Positions 1 to 9,655 of a stretch of DNA of 64,000 bases are shown here, piece after piece. Both the position numbers and the translations under genes were made by a program. Positions within the stretch are counted from its first letter, which is position 1, and the number at the start of each line of letters is the position of its first letter. Where the stretch lies: contig NZ_JAPCKK010000014.1 of assembly GCF_030705605.1 (NCBI RefSeq), positions 186,001 to 250,000 on the forward strand. Direction: 5' to 3'. The notes below the pieces were generated by a model. That model did not search any database. It was not told the DNA's origin and was given only the letters and a program-made list of their open reading frames with translations. The DNA is from Paenibacillus zeirhizosphaerae (GTDB lineage Bacteria; Bacillota; Bacilli; Paenibacillales; Paenibacillaceae).

Positions 1-1180
<1,180 letters not shown>

Positions 1181-1201
1181 TTATTTTGAGTTCGAAGAGA
1201 G

Positions 1202-1230
1202 ACGGCGGTTCAAACCGCCGTTTCTTTTTT
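1202..1230 (+). terminator. rho-independent terminator of the collagen-like gene
   Basis: A nine-base-pair stem (ACGGCGGTT at 1202-1210 with AACCGCCGT at 1213-1221) is followed by a T-rich run, about 20 bp past the stop codon. Confidence 0.85.
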
Positions 1231-1257
1231 TCATTCCAGAACTTCTGATAAGAAACC

Positions 1258-1284
1258 AAAAAAAGGCCGCTAACCGTAGCGACC
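1258..1284 (-). terminator. terminator of the yqzK-xerD-deoB-pupG operon
   Basis: On the minus strand an eight-pair stem (1277-1284 with 1265-1272, loop ACCG) runs into seven T residues, 24 bp after the pupG stop. Confidence 0.85.
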
Positions 1285-1307
1285 TCATTCTGCAAATTAT
1301 TGGAGCA

Positions 1308-2132
1308 TTACATATGCGGGATAACCCCAAGTACCAGTTTCAAAAACTGCCCGCGCACCTGTTCCGCTGTTTCCATCACTTCGCTGTGCGACAGCGGCTG
1401 ATCCAGTATACCGGCAGCCATGTTCGTAATGCAGGAGAAGCCAAGAACTTCAAGTCCTGCATGACGTGCAACAATGACCTCGGACACTGTGGACATGCCG
1501 ACCGCAGCCGCGCCCATCGTACGCAGCATAACGATTTCCGCCGGTGTTTCATAATTAGGCCCGAGTAAGCCCGCATAGACACCCTCACGAAGCTGCAGCC
1601 CTTGTCCTTCCGCTACCTCTTTGGCAAGGGAACGCAATCGCTTGCTGTACGCTTCCGTCATATCCGGAAAACGCACGCCGAGCGCATTGTCGTTCGGACC
1701 GGCCAGCGGATTTCTGCCTGTCAGGTTCAAGTGATCGGTAATGATCATGAGATCCCCTGCCGCAAAAGAAGTATTCACACCGCCAGCCGCATTGGTAACG
1801 AGCAGACTCTTTACCCCGAGCTCTTTCATCACACGTACGGGAAAAGCGGTCACTTCAGGACCATATCCTTCATACATGTGGAAGCGTCCCTTCATCATGA
1901 CGACCGGACGTCCTTGAATAGTGCCGAGCAGCAGTTCCCCTTCATGGCCTTCCACGGTAGATACGGGAAAATGCGGGATATCCTGATAAGGAATGCTGAT
2001 GCCGTCCTCAATCAAATCTGCCAGTACCCCGAGCCCTGACCCGAGGATCAAGCCGATCTCAGGGAGCTTTTCGGTTTTCGTGCGGATGTAGGCCGCCGCC
2101 TCTTGGATCATTCCTAAACTAATCGTATTCAT
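1308..2132 (-). CDS. pupG: purine nucleoside phosphorylase (inosine/guanosine type)
   Basis: This cytoplasmic enzyme cleaves purine (deoxy)nucleosides with phosphate to give the base and (deoxy)ribose-1-phosphate for purine salvage. The 274-residue product has the trimeric high-molecular-mass PNP signature: GSGLG near residue 32, the GRFHMYEG phosphate/base-site motif, and TNAAGGVN. The ATG at 2132 was chosen over one six codons upstream because GGGGAGAG sits at the right distance. It follows deoB by 22 bp, and phosphopentomutase isomerises its product, as in the B. subtilis drm-pupG operon. It is the last gene before the terminator. Confidence 0.95.
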   Translation of the reverse strand: MNTISLGMIQEAAAYIRTKTEKLPEIGLILGSGLGVLADLIEDGISIPYQDIPHFPVSTVEGHEGELLLGTIQGRPVVMMKGRFHMYEGYGPEVTAFPVRVMKELGVKSLLVTNAAGGVNTSFAAGDLMIITDHLNLTGRNPLAGPNDNALGVRFPDMTEAYSKRLRSLAKEVAEGQGLQLREGVYAGLLGPNYETPAEIVMLRTMGAAAVGMSTVSEVIVARHAGLEVLGFSCITNMAAGILDQPLSHSEVMETAEQVRGQFLKLVLGVIPHM

Positions 2133-2154
2133 ATTCTTCTCTCCCCACATATCG

Positions 2155-3348
2155 TTATTTCAGCAAATTCAAAAAGCTTTTTCCATGCAGCGGTGGCTGT
2201 ACGCCGAAATTCTCCGCTATAGTCGCGCCAAGATCCGCATAAGTATCCCTTACGCCTATGCTAGCAGGTGTCTGAAGCGACGGGCTATAGATCAGAACAG
2301 GCACGTATTCCCTTGTATGATCCGTACCACTGTGTACAGGGTCATTCCCGTGATCTGCCGATATAATCAGCAGGTCGTCAGGTCCGATTTTGGCAATAAG
2401 ATCAGGTACAGCGTTATCAAACACCTCAAGCGCACGGGCGTACCCTTCAGGATCACGACGGTGTCCGTATAAGGAATCAAAGTCAACGAGATTGGTGAAC
2501 AGCAGACCGTTAAACTCCCGGCCTAACTGCTCCAATGTCACTTCAATGCCGTGCTCGTTGCTTTGAGTCGGATAGGAATCGGTTACACCTTCACCATCGA
2601 AAATATCCTTAATCTTGCCTACCGCGATCACATCATGACCAGCGTTAGCCAGCAAATTCATGACGGTTGGTTCAGGAGGCTTAACCGCGTAATCGTGGCG
2701 GTTCGGCGTACGCTTGAAGCTGCCCGGCTGCCCGACATACGGGCGGGCGATGACCCTGCCCACCGAATGCTCCGGAGCGAGCGTCAGCCTACGGGCGATT
2801 TTGCAGGCTTCATAAAGCTCCTCCAGTGGAATGATATCTTCATGGGCGGCAATTTGAAACACACTGTCGGCGGACGTATACACGATCCACGCGCCTGTCT
2901 TCATCTGCTCTTCACCGTATTCGTCCAGCACCACGGTTCCGGAAGCCGGCTTGTTGCACAGCACCTTTCGTCCGGTCTGTTTCTCGAATTCAATGATCAG
3001 ATCCGCCGGAAAACCTTCCGGATAGGTATTGAAGGGCGTATTAATCTTCAGCCCCATCAGCTCCCAGTGCCCTGTCATCGTATCCTTGCCGACAGACACC
3101 TCATTCATCTTGCCGTAGTAGCCCGCAGGCTTTTCCGCCGGCTCTATATGAGGCAATTCAGCAATATTACCCAGTCCAAGCTTCTGCATATTCGAAAGCT
3201 TCGTTTGAGGCATCCGCTCCAAGATATGGCCCAGCGTATGAGCCCCTTCGTCGCCGAATTTGGCGGCATCCGGAAGCTCACCGATGCCCACGCTGTCCAG
3301 GACGATAAAAACGACCCGTTTGAAGCGGTGTGAAGAACGTTCAGTCAT
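2155..3348 (-). CDS. deoB: phosphopentomutase
   Basis: It interconverts (deoxy)ribose-1-phosphate and (deoxy)ribose-5-phosphate, linking nucleoside breakdown to central metabolism. The 397-residue alkaline-phosphatase-superfamily protein has a metal-binding aspartate in [10 protein letters not shown], a phospho-acceptor threonine region (KDTMTGHWE), and ISADHGND near the C-terminus. The ATG at 3348 was preferred to the in-frame GTG at 3360 because AAGGAG lies about 11 bases upstream. The start overlaps the xerD stop by 8 bases (ATGACTGA), suggesting translational coupling. Confidence 0.95.
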   Translation of the reverse strand: MTERSSHRFKRVVFIVLDSVGIGELPDAAKFGDEGAHTLGHILERMPQTKLSNMQKLGLGNIAELPHIEPAEKPAGYYGKMNEVSVGKDTMTGHWELMGLKINTPFNTYPEGFPADLIIEFEKQTGRKVLCNKPASGTVVLDEYGEEQMKTGAWIVYTSADSVFQIAAHEDIIPLEELYEACKIARRLTLAPEHSVGRVIARPYVGQPGSFKRTPNRHDYAVKPPEPTVMNLLANAGHDVIAVGKIKDIFDGEGVTDSYPTQSNEHGIEVTLEQLGREFNGLLFTNLVDFDSLYGHRRDPEGYARALEVFDNAVPDLIAKIGPDDLLIISADHGNDPVHSGTDHTREYVPVLIYSPSLQTPASIGVRDTYADLGATIAENFGVQPPLHGKSFLNLLK

Positions 3349-4303
3349 AATTACTGTCACTCCTTGGCTGTGATAAATTGGTCATTTCCAGGGGAGGCCT
3401 GCTGCCAGCCCTCGGATGAAAATTTTCATAAACCTCTTTCATGCTTTTCTTCGGCGAACTTAAATACAATCTCGCTGCGGAGACCTCCGAATGGCCCAAC
3501 ATCTCCTGAACGGACCGAAAATCGGCACCATTCTCCAGCAAATGTGCGGCAAATGAATGTCGCAGCGTATGCGGCGTGATATCTGTACGAATTCGGGCCT
3601 CAGTGCCATACTTTTTCAACAGCTTCCAGAAGCCCTGGCGGCTCAGTCGTTTTCCCGAACTGTTGAGAAACAAGGCCTCTTCCTGGACAGTGGAGCTCCG
3701 GGGTTTGAGAAGAATCTCCCGATATTCGCTTATATACAGCTTTAACCATTCTGCAGCCTGTACACTCATCGGAACAACACGTTCTTTGCCTCCCGTACCA
3801 TGACAGTGCACAAACCTCATATCTGTCCGTACATCCTCTACATTCAAAGTCACCAGTTCCGATACTCTCATCCCTGCGGCATACAGGAGCTCAAGCATGG
3901 CTTTATCACGCATGCCTGCAGGAGTCGAAGTATCCGGAGCTTCAAGCAGCCTGTCCATCTCTTCATGCGTTAATATCGAAGGAGTCTTCTTCTCCTGCTT
4001 GGGCATCTCCAGCAGCAGGGAAGGGTCCTGGGAGGCCTCTCCTTCTCGGATCAGATAATGAAAAAAGGAGCGGATTGCAATCATGCAGCGTGTAATTGTC
4101 GCCGGTGCTTTGTTCAGCTCCTGCAAATGACCCGTATAGATCACAAGATGTGTCCGCTTAACATCATCCGGCACAGTCACCTGCTGGCCAGCCATAAATT
4201 CCGCAAACTGCTCAACATCACGCCGATAAGCTTCCAATGTACTTGGCGATAAACCCTTCTCGTCTTCCAAATAGCGGATAAAGGGCGTTATATAATGCTT
4301 CAT
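3341..4303 (-). CDS. xerD: site-specific tyrosine recombinase XerD
   Basis: XerD works with a XerC/CodV partner at dif to resolve chromosome dimers. The N-terminal SAM-like DNA-binding domain spans about residues 1-90. The catalytic set is complete: R146 (AGMRVSEL), K173, H245 and R248 (HTLRHS), H271 (LGHSEV) and nucleophile Y280. The protein has 320 residues against about 296 in B. subtilis XerD. The extra length is a polar tail after residue 300. Its place between yqzK and deoB matches B. subtilis and supports XerD over XerC. Confidence 0.93.
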   Translation of the reverse strand: MKHYITPFIRYLEDEKGLSPSTLEAYRRDVEQFAEFMAGQQVTVPDDVKRTHLVIYTGHLQELNKAPATITRCMIAIRSFFHYLIREGEASQDPSLLLEMPKQEKKTPSILTHEEMDRLLEAPDTSTPAGMRDKAMLELLYAAGMRVSELVTLNVEDVRTDMRFVHCHGTGGKERVVPMSVQAAEWLKLYISEYREILLKPRSSTVQEEALFLNSSGKRLSRQGFWKLLKKYGTEARIRTDITPHTLRHSFAAHLLENGADFRSVQEMLGHSEVSAARLYLSSPKKSMKEVYENFHPRAGSRPPLEMTNLSQPRSDSNYD

Positions 4304-4392
4304 AAGAGCAAATCGCTCCTTTGTCTTCCGTATTTGGGCAGAAGCCCATCTTACAACATTCTACGCGGTTCCATTGTTATCCTGCCCAGTCG

Positions 4393-4626
4393 TTACTCCC
4401 CGTACCAGTAAAAAAAGCGTAGCCTTTCCCAAAAGCCTCCCTCCGGCTCTTCAGCAATAGAGGTCCCTGCTACCTTTACCGCATTTCCTTCAGGAATTTT
4501 ATAATGCTGGATAGGGGTTACCCAGGACGACAGGCGTTCGAAGGCTGAATACAACAGAAAAGCTAGTATACAGAGCAGGACGAAAAACCGGATAAACCTC
4601 CATCCCTTTCTTAGGGAAAATATCAC
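4393..4626 (-). CDS. yqzK: YqzK/DUF4227 family small membrane protein
   Basis: This 77-residue protein has a basic N-terminus, one membrane segment at about residues 12-28 (FIRFFVLLCILAFLLYSAF), and a short polar tail with an aromatic end. The start is GTG with GGAAGTGG upstream. The family lies between fur and xerD in many Bacilli. No biochemical function is known to me, so identification rests on size, topology and position. It opens the xerD-deoB-pupG unit. Confidence 0.75.
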   Translation of the reverse strand: MIFSLRKGWRFIRFFVLLCILAFLLYSAFERLSSWVTPIQHYKIPEGNAVKVAGTSIAEEPEGGFWERLRFFYWYGE

Positions 4627-4720
4627 GCTGCCACTTCCTTTCCCGTTAAAAAGCTCTATATACAGCTCATTGTATGACAGGATGACTTCAACTATGTAAT
4701 ATCAGAGCAGGTCCGGCACC

Positions 4721-4757
4721 AAAAAAGCTCTCTCCGCAGAATATGCGGGGAGAGCTT
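4721..4757 (-). terminator. terminator downstream of fur
   Basis: On the minus strand a long stem (AAGCTCTCCCCGCA with TGCGGAGAGAGCTT, one mismatch) is followed by six T residues. It lies about 35 bp past the fur stop and isolates fur from yqzK. Confidence 0.9.
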
Positions 4758-4790
4758 GTGTATTCTATTCATTTAGGGAATACAGCAGAA

Positions 4791-5255
4791 TTAATCCTTC
4801 TTATCGGACTGGTCATTCTTAGCCTTACAGCGGTAACAAATACCGTGAAAGTCAAGCCGGTGATCCAGCACGGTGAAGTCAAACTCCCGCTCCAGACGTT
4901 CTTCCAGGGGACCAAGCCAATCCTCCCTGATTTCATCCATGCTCCCGCATTGTACACAAATTAAGTGATGATGATGGTGCTTCGAGGTGTCGCCCCGCAA
5001 GTCATAACGGGCTACCCCGTCACCAAAATTAATCTTCTCCACGACGTGCAGTTCGCTCAGCAGTTCAAGGGTACGGTATACGGTTGCCAGACCGATTTCA
5101 GGAGCTTTTTCTTTTACGAGCATGAAAACATCTTCCGCACTCAGATGGTCTTCTTCATTCTCCAGCAAAACTCTTACGGTGGCTTCCCGCTGAGGCGTCA
5201 ATTTATAGCCCTGGGACTGCAGTTGCTGCTTAATTTTGTCGATCCGCGCTTCCAT
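4791..5255 (-). CDS. fur: Fur family ferric uptake regulator
   Basis: Fur is an Fe(II)-responsive repressor of iron uptake genes. The 154-residue product has the N-terminal winged helix (GYKLTPQREATVRVL, then the LATVYRTLELL recognition region), a histidine cluster (KHHHHHL) for metal sensing, and two CxxC motifs (CVQC, CYRC) for structural zinc. The start at 5255 was chosen over one 28 codons upstream because GGGGGAGGG directly precedes it and family length fits. Its place next to spoIIM and xerD matches B. subtilis fur, not perR or zur. It is a single-gene unit. Confidence 0.92.
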   Translation of the reverse strand: MEARIDKIKQQLQSQGYKLTPQREATVRVLLENEEDHLSAEDVFMLVKEKAPEIGLATVYRTLELLSELHVVEKINFGDGVARYDLRGDTSKHHHHHLICVQCGSMDEIREDWLGPLEERLEREFDFTVLDHRLDFHGICYRCKAKNDQSDKKD

Positions 5256-5309
5256 TTTATCCCTCCCCCTCAGGATTCTCTCGCGCACTGCCCAATTTTC
5301 ACTTCTATC

Positions 5310-5339
5310 ATTATAGGGGGAATTCTCAAATAAAGTCAA
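5310..5339 (-). promoter_or_regulatory. sigma-A promoter of fur
   Basis: On the minus strand TTGACT (5334-5339) and TATAAT (5310-5315) are separated by 18 bp, and TATAAT ends about 55 bp before the fur start. I see no convincing 7-1-7 Fur box. Confidence 0.7.
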
Positions 5340-5361
5340 ACATTTTGCATGAAGCTCAGAC

Positions 5362-6003
5362 CTACCCCAAAGCCATCAGCAGCGGCGTGACCCATCGCAT
5401 CATAGCCGGCGTGACCCAGGTCTCAAACGAGGCGCTTCCGAGCAGGAACAGCATCATGACTCCCGTTAATCCTGCGTAGGAAACAAACGGTTTGACGAAA
5501 CCGGAGGGTCGGCGCGTAAGCAACATCCGGTCCTTGATCATCTGTATGGAAAAGGTCATGGCCGTCACACTGCATACCAGCAGCACCGGGATGACCACAA
5601 CATTGTGGGGAGCAACCGAAACGAGGGCAAACAGCAGCCCCTTCCAGGAATACTGCCCGACCATAAATCCTACCGAGAAGCCGATCAATACACCCTTCAG
5701 GAAATTGAGCACCAGGATACCGGGCAGACCGATGACGGAGAGACCGCATATCCATATTAAAGCGGCCCATTTTAAATGAAGCGATGCAATTTCCCAAAAC
5801 TTCGTCAGCGAGGGATCAGCCGCTCCTCCATCCTGACTGACCGATACAAAAAAGTTATTCAGATACCGCTCCAGCTCCTGCTGCTGTTCAAGTGTAAGCG
5901 CATTGACCATCAACGCGCCGAATACAACTCCAACCAGAAACAGTACACCCAGAAATACATAAAGCGGCATCCGATAAGCAAGTGATTGGCGTAAAAGCTG
6001 CAT
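5362..6003 (-). CDS. spoIIM: stage II sporulation protein M
   Basis: SpoIIM is a mother-cell membrane protein of the SpoIIDMP complex that drives septal peptidoglycan remodelling and engulfment. The 213-residue product starts MQLLRQSLAYRM and has several hydrophobic segments, including VFLGVLFLVGVVFGALMV near the N-terminus and further helices to the C-terminus. The ATG at 6003 was chosen because AAGGAGG lies 11 bases upstream. The ORF extends nine codons further, but this start matches the usual 214 residues. It lies between the endoQ gene and fur, as in B. subtilis. Confidence 0.92.
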   Translation of the reverse strand: MQLLRQSLAYRMPLYVFLGVLFLVGVVFGALMVNALTLEQQQELERYLNNFFVSVSQDGGAADPSLTKFWEIASLHLKWAALIWICGLSVIGLPGILVLNFLKGVLIGFSVGFMVGQYSWKGLLFALVSVAPHNVVVIPVLLVCSVTAMTFSIQMIKDRMLLTRRPSGFVKPFVSYAGLTGVMMLFLLGSASFETWVTPAMMRWVTPLLMALG

Positions 6004-6036
6004 CAGCGAGTCGGCCTCCTTCATTAGCATATTCCT

Positions 6037-6065
6037 ATCCTATGAAGAAGACCTTTCACCTATGA
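6037..6065 (-). promoter_or_regulatory. candidate sigma-E promoter of spoIIM
   Basis: On the minus strand TCATAGG (-35 type) is followed after 14 bp by CATAGGAT (-10 type), resembling the sigma-E consensus (-35 ATATT-like, -10 CATACAAT-like). B. subtilis spoIIM is sigma-E dependent, which supports the call. Confidence 0.5.
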
Positions 6066-6143
6066 CAGCATGTACAACGATTAGATCGTCAATTGTGTAA
6101 ATAGAATTCAATGACTAACATCTCTGCCGGCTTGCTCACCTGC

Positions 6144-7358
6144 TCAGTTCTGCGCGAATCCCCCGCTCCTGTCAATCCTGCCATAGGTTCCGCCGCCACC
6201 CGCGATCAGTTGCAGCCGTCCCTCCCTGGCCATGACGATGGACCGGCCCAGCTCCGGGCCTACGACGGCAGCTATCGCTTCCTCATTGGCCTCATGAAGA
6301 ATATTCATTTCCGTCCCAAACCTTTCAAGCAGCAGATTCAGCTTGACTTTGCCCAGACCTGGAATAAACTCCAGCGGCACCTGGTAAATATAAGGCGGCC
6401 GGTGATCCGGCAGGCACGACTCAGCCCGATCCGCGATATTCAGGATCCGGTCGAACACCCCGCGTACCAGCTTCGGATGTCCGCATGCCGGACATCGGTC
6501 TGCAGCGATTTCTTCCTCGTCCAGAATCGTGCCGCAGCCCGTGCAGAACGAGCGATGATATTTGCCGAGCCGTGGATTCAAGCCATAATTGCCGACCACT
6601 TTTCTACCATGCTTGCGCTCCAGCGCCAGCCTTAGCTCGGCAAAGCTGGGGGTTGCCAGCAGCAGCTCATTATATTCCCGGCCGATTTTCCCAAGGGAGT
6701 GGGCATCGGAATTGGTAAGGAAGCTGTAGCAGTCAAGCTCGGATATATAACCGGCCATTTCCGAATCCGCACTCAGGCCGAGCTCGACAGCGCTGATTCT
6801 GTCCAAATCCAGCAGCTCGGCCATCCGCATAGCGGAACTGCCGTAAATCCCTTTATGAGGCGTGAATATATGGGCAGGGATCATGATCCCCCCTCGTCCA
6901 TATATTTCGGCCTGCAGCTCCCGCGGTGGAGCATAGAGCCGCTGCGAGCTTAAATTCACATTTTTCATACGCCTGCTCATCCAGCCGCTGAAGTCCGTTA
7001 TGGATGCCAGATTCGGAAAAAAGGCGAGTACATGCGCCTCAGGCCGGGTCCCTTCCCGGATCTCGATCTCCGATCCCAGCAGAATGACCGTGTTCTTGTA
7101 TGCTATGCCGCCGCCCTCAATTTCCGTCATACTGCCGTCTTCAAGATATCGCCTGATATCCTCCTGCACGTGCGGCGCGTGGCAATCGATGATGCCCGTC
7201 AGATGGATGCCCTTCCGTTCCGAAGCTTCCCTGGCAATGTTAGCGAACGTCAGATTTCTGCTTGCGCTGATTTTGACCGCCGCGCCTTTCTCCGTCTGTC
7301 CGATGTGAATATGCAGATCGGCATAATATCGTTGAAGCTGTGGTAGCTGGCCGGTCAT
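6144..7358 (-). CDS. endonuclease Q family protein (PHP domain, zinc finger, HhH)
   Basis: The family includes EndoQ, which nicks DNA 5' of deaminated bases (hypoxanthine, uracil); B. subtilis YqxK is a relative. The 404-residue product has a PHP metal site (DLHIH, residues 14-18; IIDCHAPH, near 60; NSDAHS, near 217-221), a four-cysteine zinc finger (C272, C275, C289, C292), and a helix-hairpin-helix segment (IPGLGKVKLNLLLERFG, about 332-348). The start at 7358 overlaps the nudF stop as TGATG. An upstream in-frame ATG at 7391 lacks a ribosome site. Deaminated-base nicking is inferred from the family. Confidence 0.85.
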   Translation of the reverse strand: MTGQLPQLQRYYADLHIHIGQTEKGAAVKISASRNLTFANIAREASERKGIHLTGIIDCHAPHVQEDIRRYLEDGSMTEIEGGGIAYKNTVILLGSEIEIREGTRPEAHVLAFFPNLASITDFSGWMSRRMKNVNLSSQRLYAPPRELQAEIYGRGGIMIPAHIFTPHKGIYGSSAMRMAELLDLDRISAVELGLSADSEMAGYISELDCYSFLTNSDAHSLGKIGREYNELLLATPSFAELRLALERKHGRKVVGNYGLNPRLGKYHRSFCTGCGTILDEEEIAADRCPACGHPKLVRGVFDRILNIADRAESCLPDHRPPYIYQVPLEFIPGLGKVKLNLLLERFGTEMNILHEANEEAIAAVVGPELGRSIVMAREGRLQLIAGGGGTYGRIDRSGGFAQN

Positions 7359-7927
7359 CAGAAGTTCCCGGTCAATTGCTGAAGATGCCATGCATACACC
7401 GCCATGATCGTCTTGGCGTCACTGATTCTTCCTTCACGGATCCAGGCATAGGCCTCCTCCAGCGTAAGCTCGGACAGCTCCAGAAACTCATCATCGTCAG
7501 GAGTCATTTCACCTGCCTCCAATTCATCAGCCACGTACAGATGAATGATCTCATCCGCAAAGCCGGGGGACGTGTAAAACGACTGCAACGGTTTAAGAGA
7601 TTTGGCAGTATATCCAGTCTCTTCCCGCAGCTCCCGCGCAGCCGCTTCCATCGGATCTTCTCCCGCTTCGAGCTTGCCTGCCGGAATTTCCACCTCACAG
7701 CGTCCGAGCGGCTGTCTATATTGATCTACCACCAGCATTTTGCCGTTGTGGATGGCCAATACCGCTACTGCACCCGGGTGACGAACAACCTCCCGCGTTC
7801 CCGTACTGCCATTCGGAAGACGAACCGTGTCCACCTGCAGGGAAATGATCTTCCCGGTAAAAATAGAATTCGTCGATATTGTCGTTTCCTCCAAAGCTGG
7901 GTTGGAGTAAGGTTTGTTGCTGCTCAT
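7358..7927 (-). CDS. nudF: ADP-ribose pyrophosphatase (Nudix hydrolase)
   Basis: It hydrolyses ADP-ribose and related nucleotide sugars to AMP and sugar phosphate. The 189-residue protein carries a complete Nudix box from G84 to Y106 (REELREETG-type core, here ARELREETGY) after the beta-strand that sets the IPAGKLE turn. The ribosome site AGAGGAGG precedes the ATG. It sits upstream of the endoQ gene with a one-base TGATG overlap, so the two products are probably translated together. B. subtilis nudF (yqkG) has the same position. Confidence 0.93.
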   Translation of the reverse strand: MSSNKPYSNPALEETTISTNSIFTGKIISLQVDTVRLPNGSTGTREVVRHPGAVAVLAIHNGKMLVVDQYRQPLGRCEVEIPAGKLEAGEDPMEAAARELREETGYTAKSLKPLQSFYTSPGFADEIIHLYVADELEAGEMTPDDDEFLELSELTLEEAYAWIREGRISDAKTIMAVYAWHLQQLTGNF

Positions 7928-7969
7928 GTGCTGCCTCCTCTTGGCCGGCCCCTGTTTCGGAACTGGCGG

Positions 7970-7998
7970 GAATAGTTTGTCTCATAAATACATAGGCT
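7970..7998 (+). promoter_or_regulatory. possible sigma-E promoter of mciZ
   Basis: GAATAGT (7970-7976) and CATAGGCT (7991-7998) are 14 bp apart. The -10 element is nearly the same as that proposed for spoIIM. The -35 match is only partial. Mother-cell expression of mciZ is established in B. subtilis. Confidence 0.4.
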
Positions 7999-8038
7999 GT
8001 TTAATAGTTCATGCCTGAAGGCAAAAGGAGATGTCCAT

Positions 8039-8182
8039 ATGAAAAGTTATAGAACAGACCATTCGCTCTGCATTACCGGAAAGGCTTGGCAGGTTCGTCT
8101 CCTGCTCCGGCAATGGCTGAAGGAGAATAAAGCAGGCACCGCGATGACCGACCTGATTCGTTCAAACGGCAAACAGGCCTGA
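8039..8182 (+). CDS. mciZ: MciZ-like mother-cell inhibitor of FtsZ
   Basis: This 47-residue ORF starts with ATG after AAAGGAG. The product begins MKSYRTDHSLCITGKAWQVR and continues with a basic helix (LLLRQWLKENK). The order basic N-terminus, short hydrophobic strand, G-K-A-W, then amphipathic helix matches B. subtilis MciZ (40 residues, GKAWEIR), which caps FtsZ filaments at the minus end in the mother cell after asymmetric division. It is next to nudF, as in B. subtilis. It is too short for many ORF callers. The identification rests on motif and synteny. Confidence 0.78.
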   Translation: MKSYRTDHSLCITGKAWQVRLLLRQWLKENKAGTAMTDLIRSNGKQA

Positions 8183-8257
8183 CGGACGTTAACACCGCTG
8201 CAGGCCCTGCATCACCAGCCTACGCATTTCACGGCGGGCGATGCCTTTTGTTCTCAT

Positions 8258-9394
8258 TTAAGCTTGCGGAGTCTGGGCTGCCTCACGAATGATCGCTACC
8301 ACAACCTCGGCCAGCTTTGCCAGATCCTCAGCCTTGATTCTCTCCTGAGTGGTATGAATCTGCTCATACCCGACCGCAAGATTCACGGTAGGAATGCCAA
8401 AGCCGTTAAAAATATTCGCATCCGAGCCGCCCCCCGAAGTAAAGGTAGGGCTCGGCAGCCCCACTTTGCTGATGGCACGCTGCGCAAACTTGACGACATC
8501 GTCCTGCTCAGAAAAGCTGAATCCGGGATACACAATCTCACTGCGGAATTCGGCCTGTGCGCCGAACTCTCGAGTCGTCGTCTCCAGCGCATCGCGCATC
8601 TGCTGAACCTGATGGTCCACCTTTTCCTGAACAATACTGCGGGCTTCGGCGAATAGCTGTACAGAATCGCACACGATATTGGTCGGACCACCGCCTTCAA
8701 ATCTGCCGATATTGGCCGTCGTTTCTTTGTCGATCCGGCCGAGCTTCATGGCGCTGATCGCCTTCGAGGCCACTTGAATCGCGCTGATGCCATCCTCCGG
8801 ATTTACTCCGGCGTGCGCCGATTTGCCGGTAATTTTCATTTCAATTTTGGCCTGGGTTGGGGCCGAAACACAAATGGAACCGACATCTCCGTTGGAGTCA
8901 AGGGCATAACCGAAGTCTGCATCCATATCCTCTGGCTTCATCGCTCTTGCACCAGCCAGACTAGATTCTTCTCCGACCGTAATCACAAACTGCACCTGGC
9001 CATGCGGAATGCCTTGTTCCTTAACGGACCGAATCGCCTCCAGCATCGCCGCAATCCCCGCTTTGTCATCCGCTCCCAGAATCGTGGTGCCGTCACTGCG
9101 AATCCAGCCGTCATCGCCAAGCTGCGGTTTGATGCCTTTGCCGGGAGTTACCGTGTCCATATGAGAGGTGAAATAAATCTTCGGAGCTTGTTCAGCTCCT
9201 GCCGCCTCCCATGTCATAATCAGGTTGCCCGCGCCGTGCCCCGAACGCTCCTGCGAATCATCTTCCTTGACAGTCAAGCCAAGGGAAGCAAACTTCTCCT
9301 TCAGCACGCCTGAAATCTCTTGTTCAAACTTTGTTTCGCTGTCTACCTGTACAAGCTCCATAAATTCCTTGATTAACCGGTCCTTTACGATCAT
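8258..9394 (-). CDS. yqjE: M20 family peptidase, YqjE / peptidase T-like
   Basis: This is a zinc-dependent aminopeptidase-type enzyme of the M20 family; its natural substrate is unknown. The 378-residue product has the di-metal ligands and catalytic residues in order: H78 and D80 (SHMDTV), D109 (LGADDKAG), E142/E143 (VGEESSLAGA), an aspartate in ALDSNGD, and a late histidine in VGYEQIHTT. The start at 9394 was chosen for AAGGAGAGG upstream. The ORF runs 20 codons further back without a ribosome site. B. subtilis YqjE is of similar length. Confidence 0.85.
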   Translation of the reverse strand: MIVKDRLIKEFMELVQVDSETKFEQEISGVLKEKFASLGLTVKEDDSQERSGHGAGNLIMTWEAAGAEQAPKIYFTSHMDTVTPGKGIKPQLGDDGWIRSDGTTILGADDKAGIAAMLEAIRSVKEQGIPHGQVQFVITVGEESSLAGARAMKPEDMDADFGYALDSNGDVGSICVSAPTQAKIEMKITGKSAHAGVNPEDGISAIQVASKAISAMKLGRIDKETTANIGRFEGGGPTNIVCDSVQLFAEARSIVQEKVDHQVQQMRDALETTTREFGAQAEFRSEIVYPGFSFSEQDDVVKFAQRAISKVGLPSPTFTSGGGSDANIFNGFGIPTVNLAVGYEQIHTTQERIKAEDLAKLAEVVVAIIREAAQTPQA

Positions 9395-9498
9395 CGAAAC
9401 TTTCCTCTCCTTCCGGATTGCGCTACAATACAAATAAGAACAGGACTCAGGCATTCGCCTGACCTCTAAAACTTATTATCATTATAAAGGAGTTACCC

Positions 9499-9597
9499 AT
9501 GCAGCACAAAAAATGGTTCCGCGTTTTTGTATACGTTATGCTTGTCGCCATGATCGGCTCAACTCTGCTGGCTGTCCTCCAGCCTCTATTCTTTTAA
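9499..9597 (+). CDS. Prli42-like stressosome-associated miniprotein
   Basis: This 32-residue ORF has AAAGGAG seven bases before its ATG. The product has a short basic N-terminus (MQHKKWFR), one membrane helix (VFVYVMLVAMIGSTLLAVL) and a two- or three-residue tail. Size, N-in topology and the V-Y-x-M...S-T-L-L pattern fit the conserved Firmicute miniprotein Prli42, which anchors the stressosome (RsbR) to the membrane in Listeria. A transcription terminator follows directly, supporting a real gene. Family assignment is from memory of the pattern. Confidence 0.65.
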   Translation: MQHKKWFRVFVYVMLVAMIGSTLLAVLQPLFF

Positions 9598-9622
9598 TAA
9601 CCCTCACATCAGAGTTATTAAC

Positions 9623-9655
9623 AAAGGCCGGCCACCATGGACCGGCCTTTCTTCT
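9623..9655. terminator. bidirectional terminator between prli42 and lipB
   Basis: AAAGGCCGG (9623-9631) pairs with CCGGCCTTT (9642-9650). T-rich DNA follows on the plus side and TTTGTTAATAA on the minus side. It lies between the two converging stop codons. Confidence 0.8.

Noticed and set aside
5256..5340. Fur box in the fur promoter
   Set aside because: Only a partial ATAATGATA-like string is present, without the paired 7-1-7 repeat.
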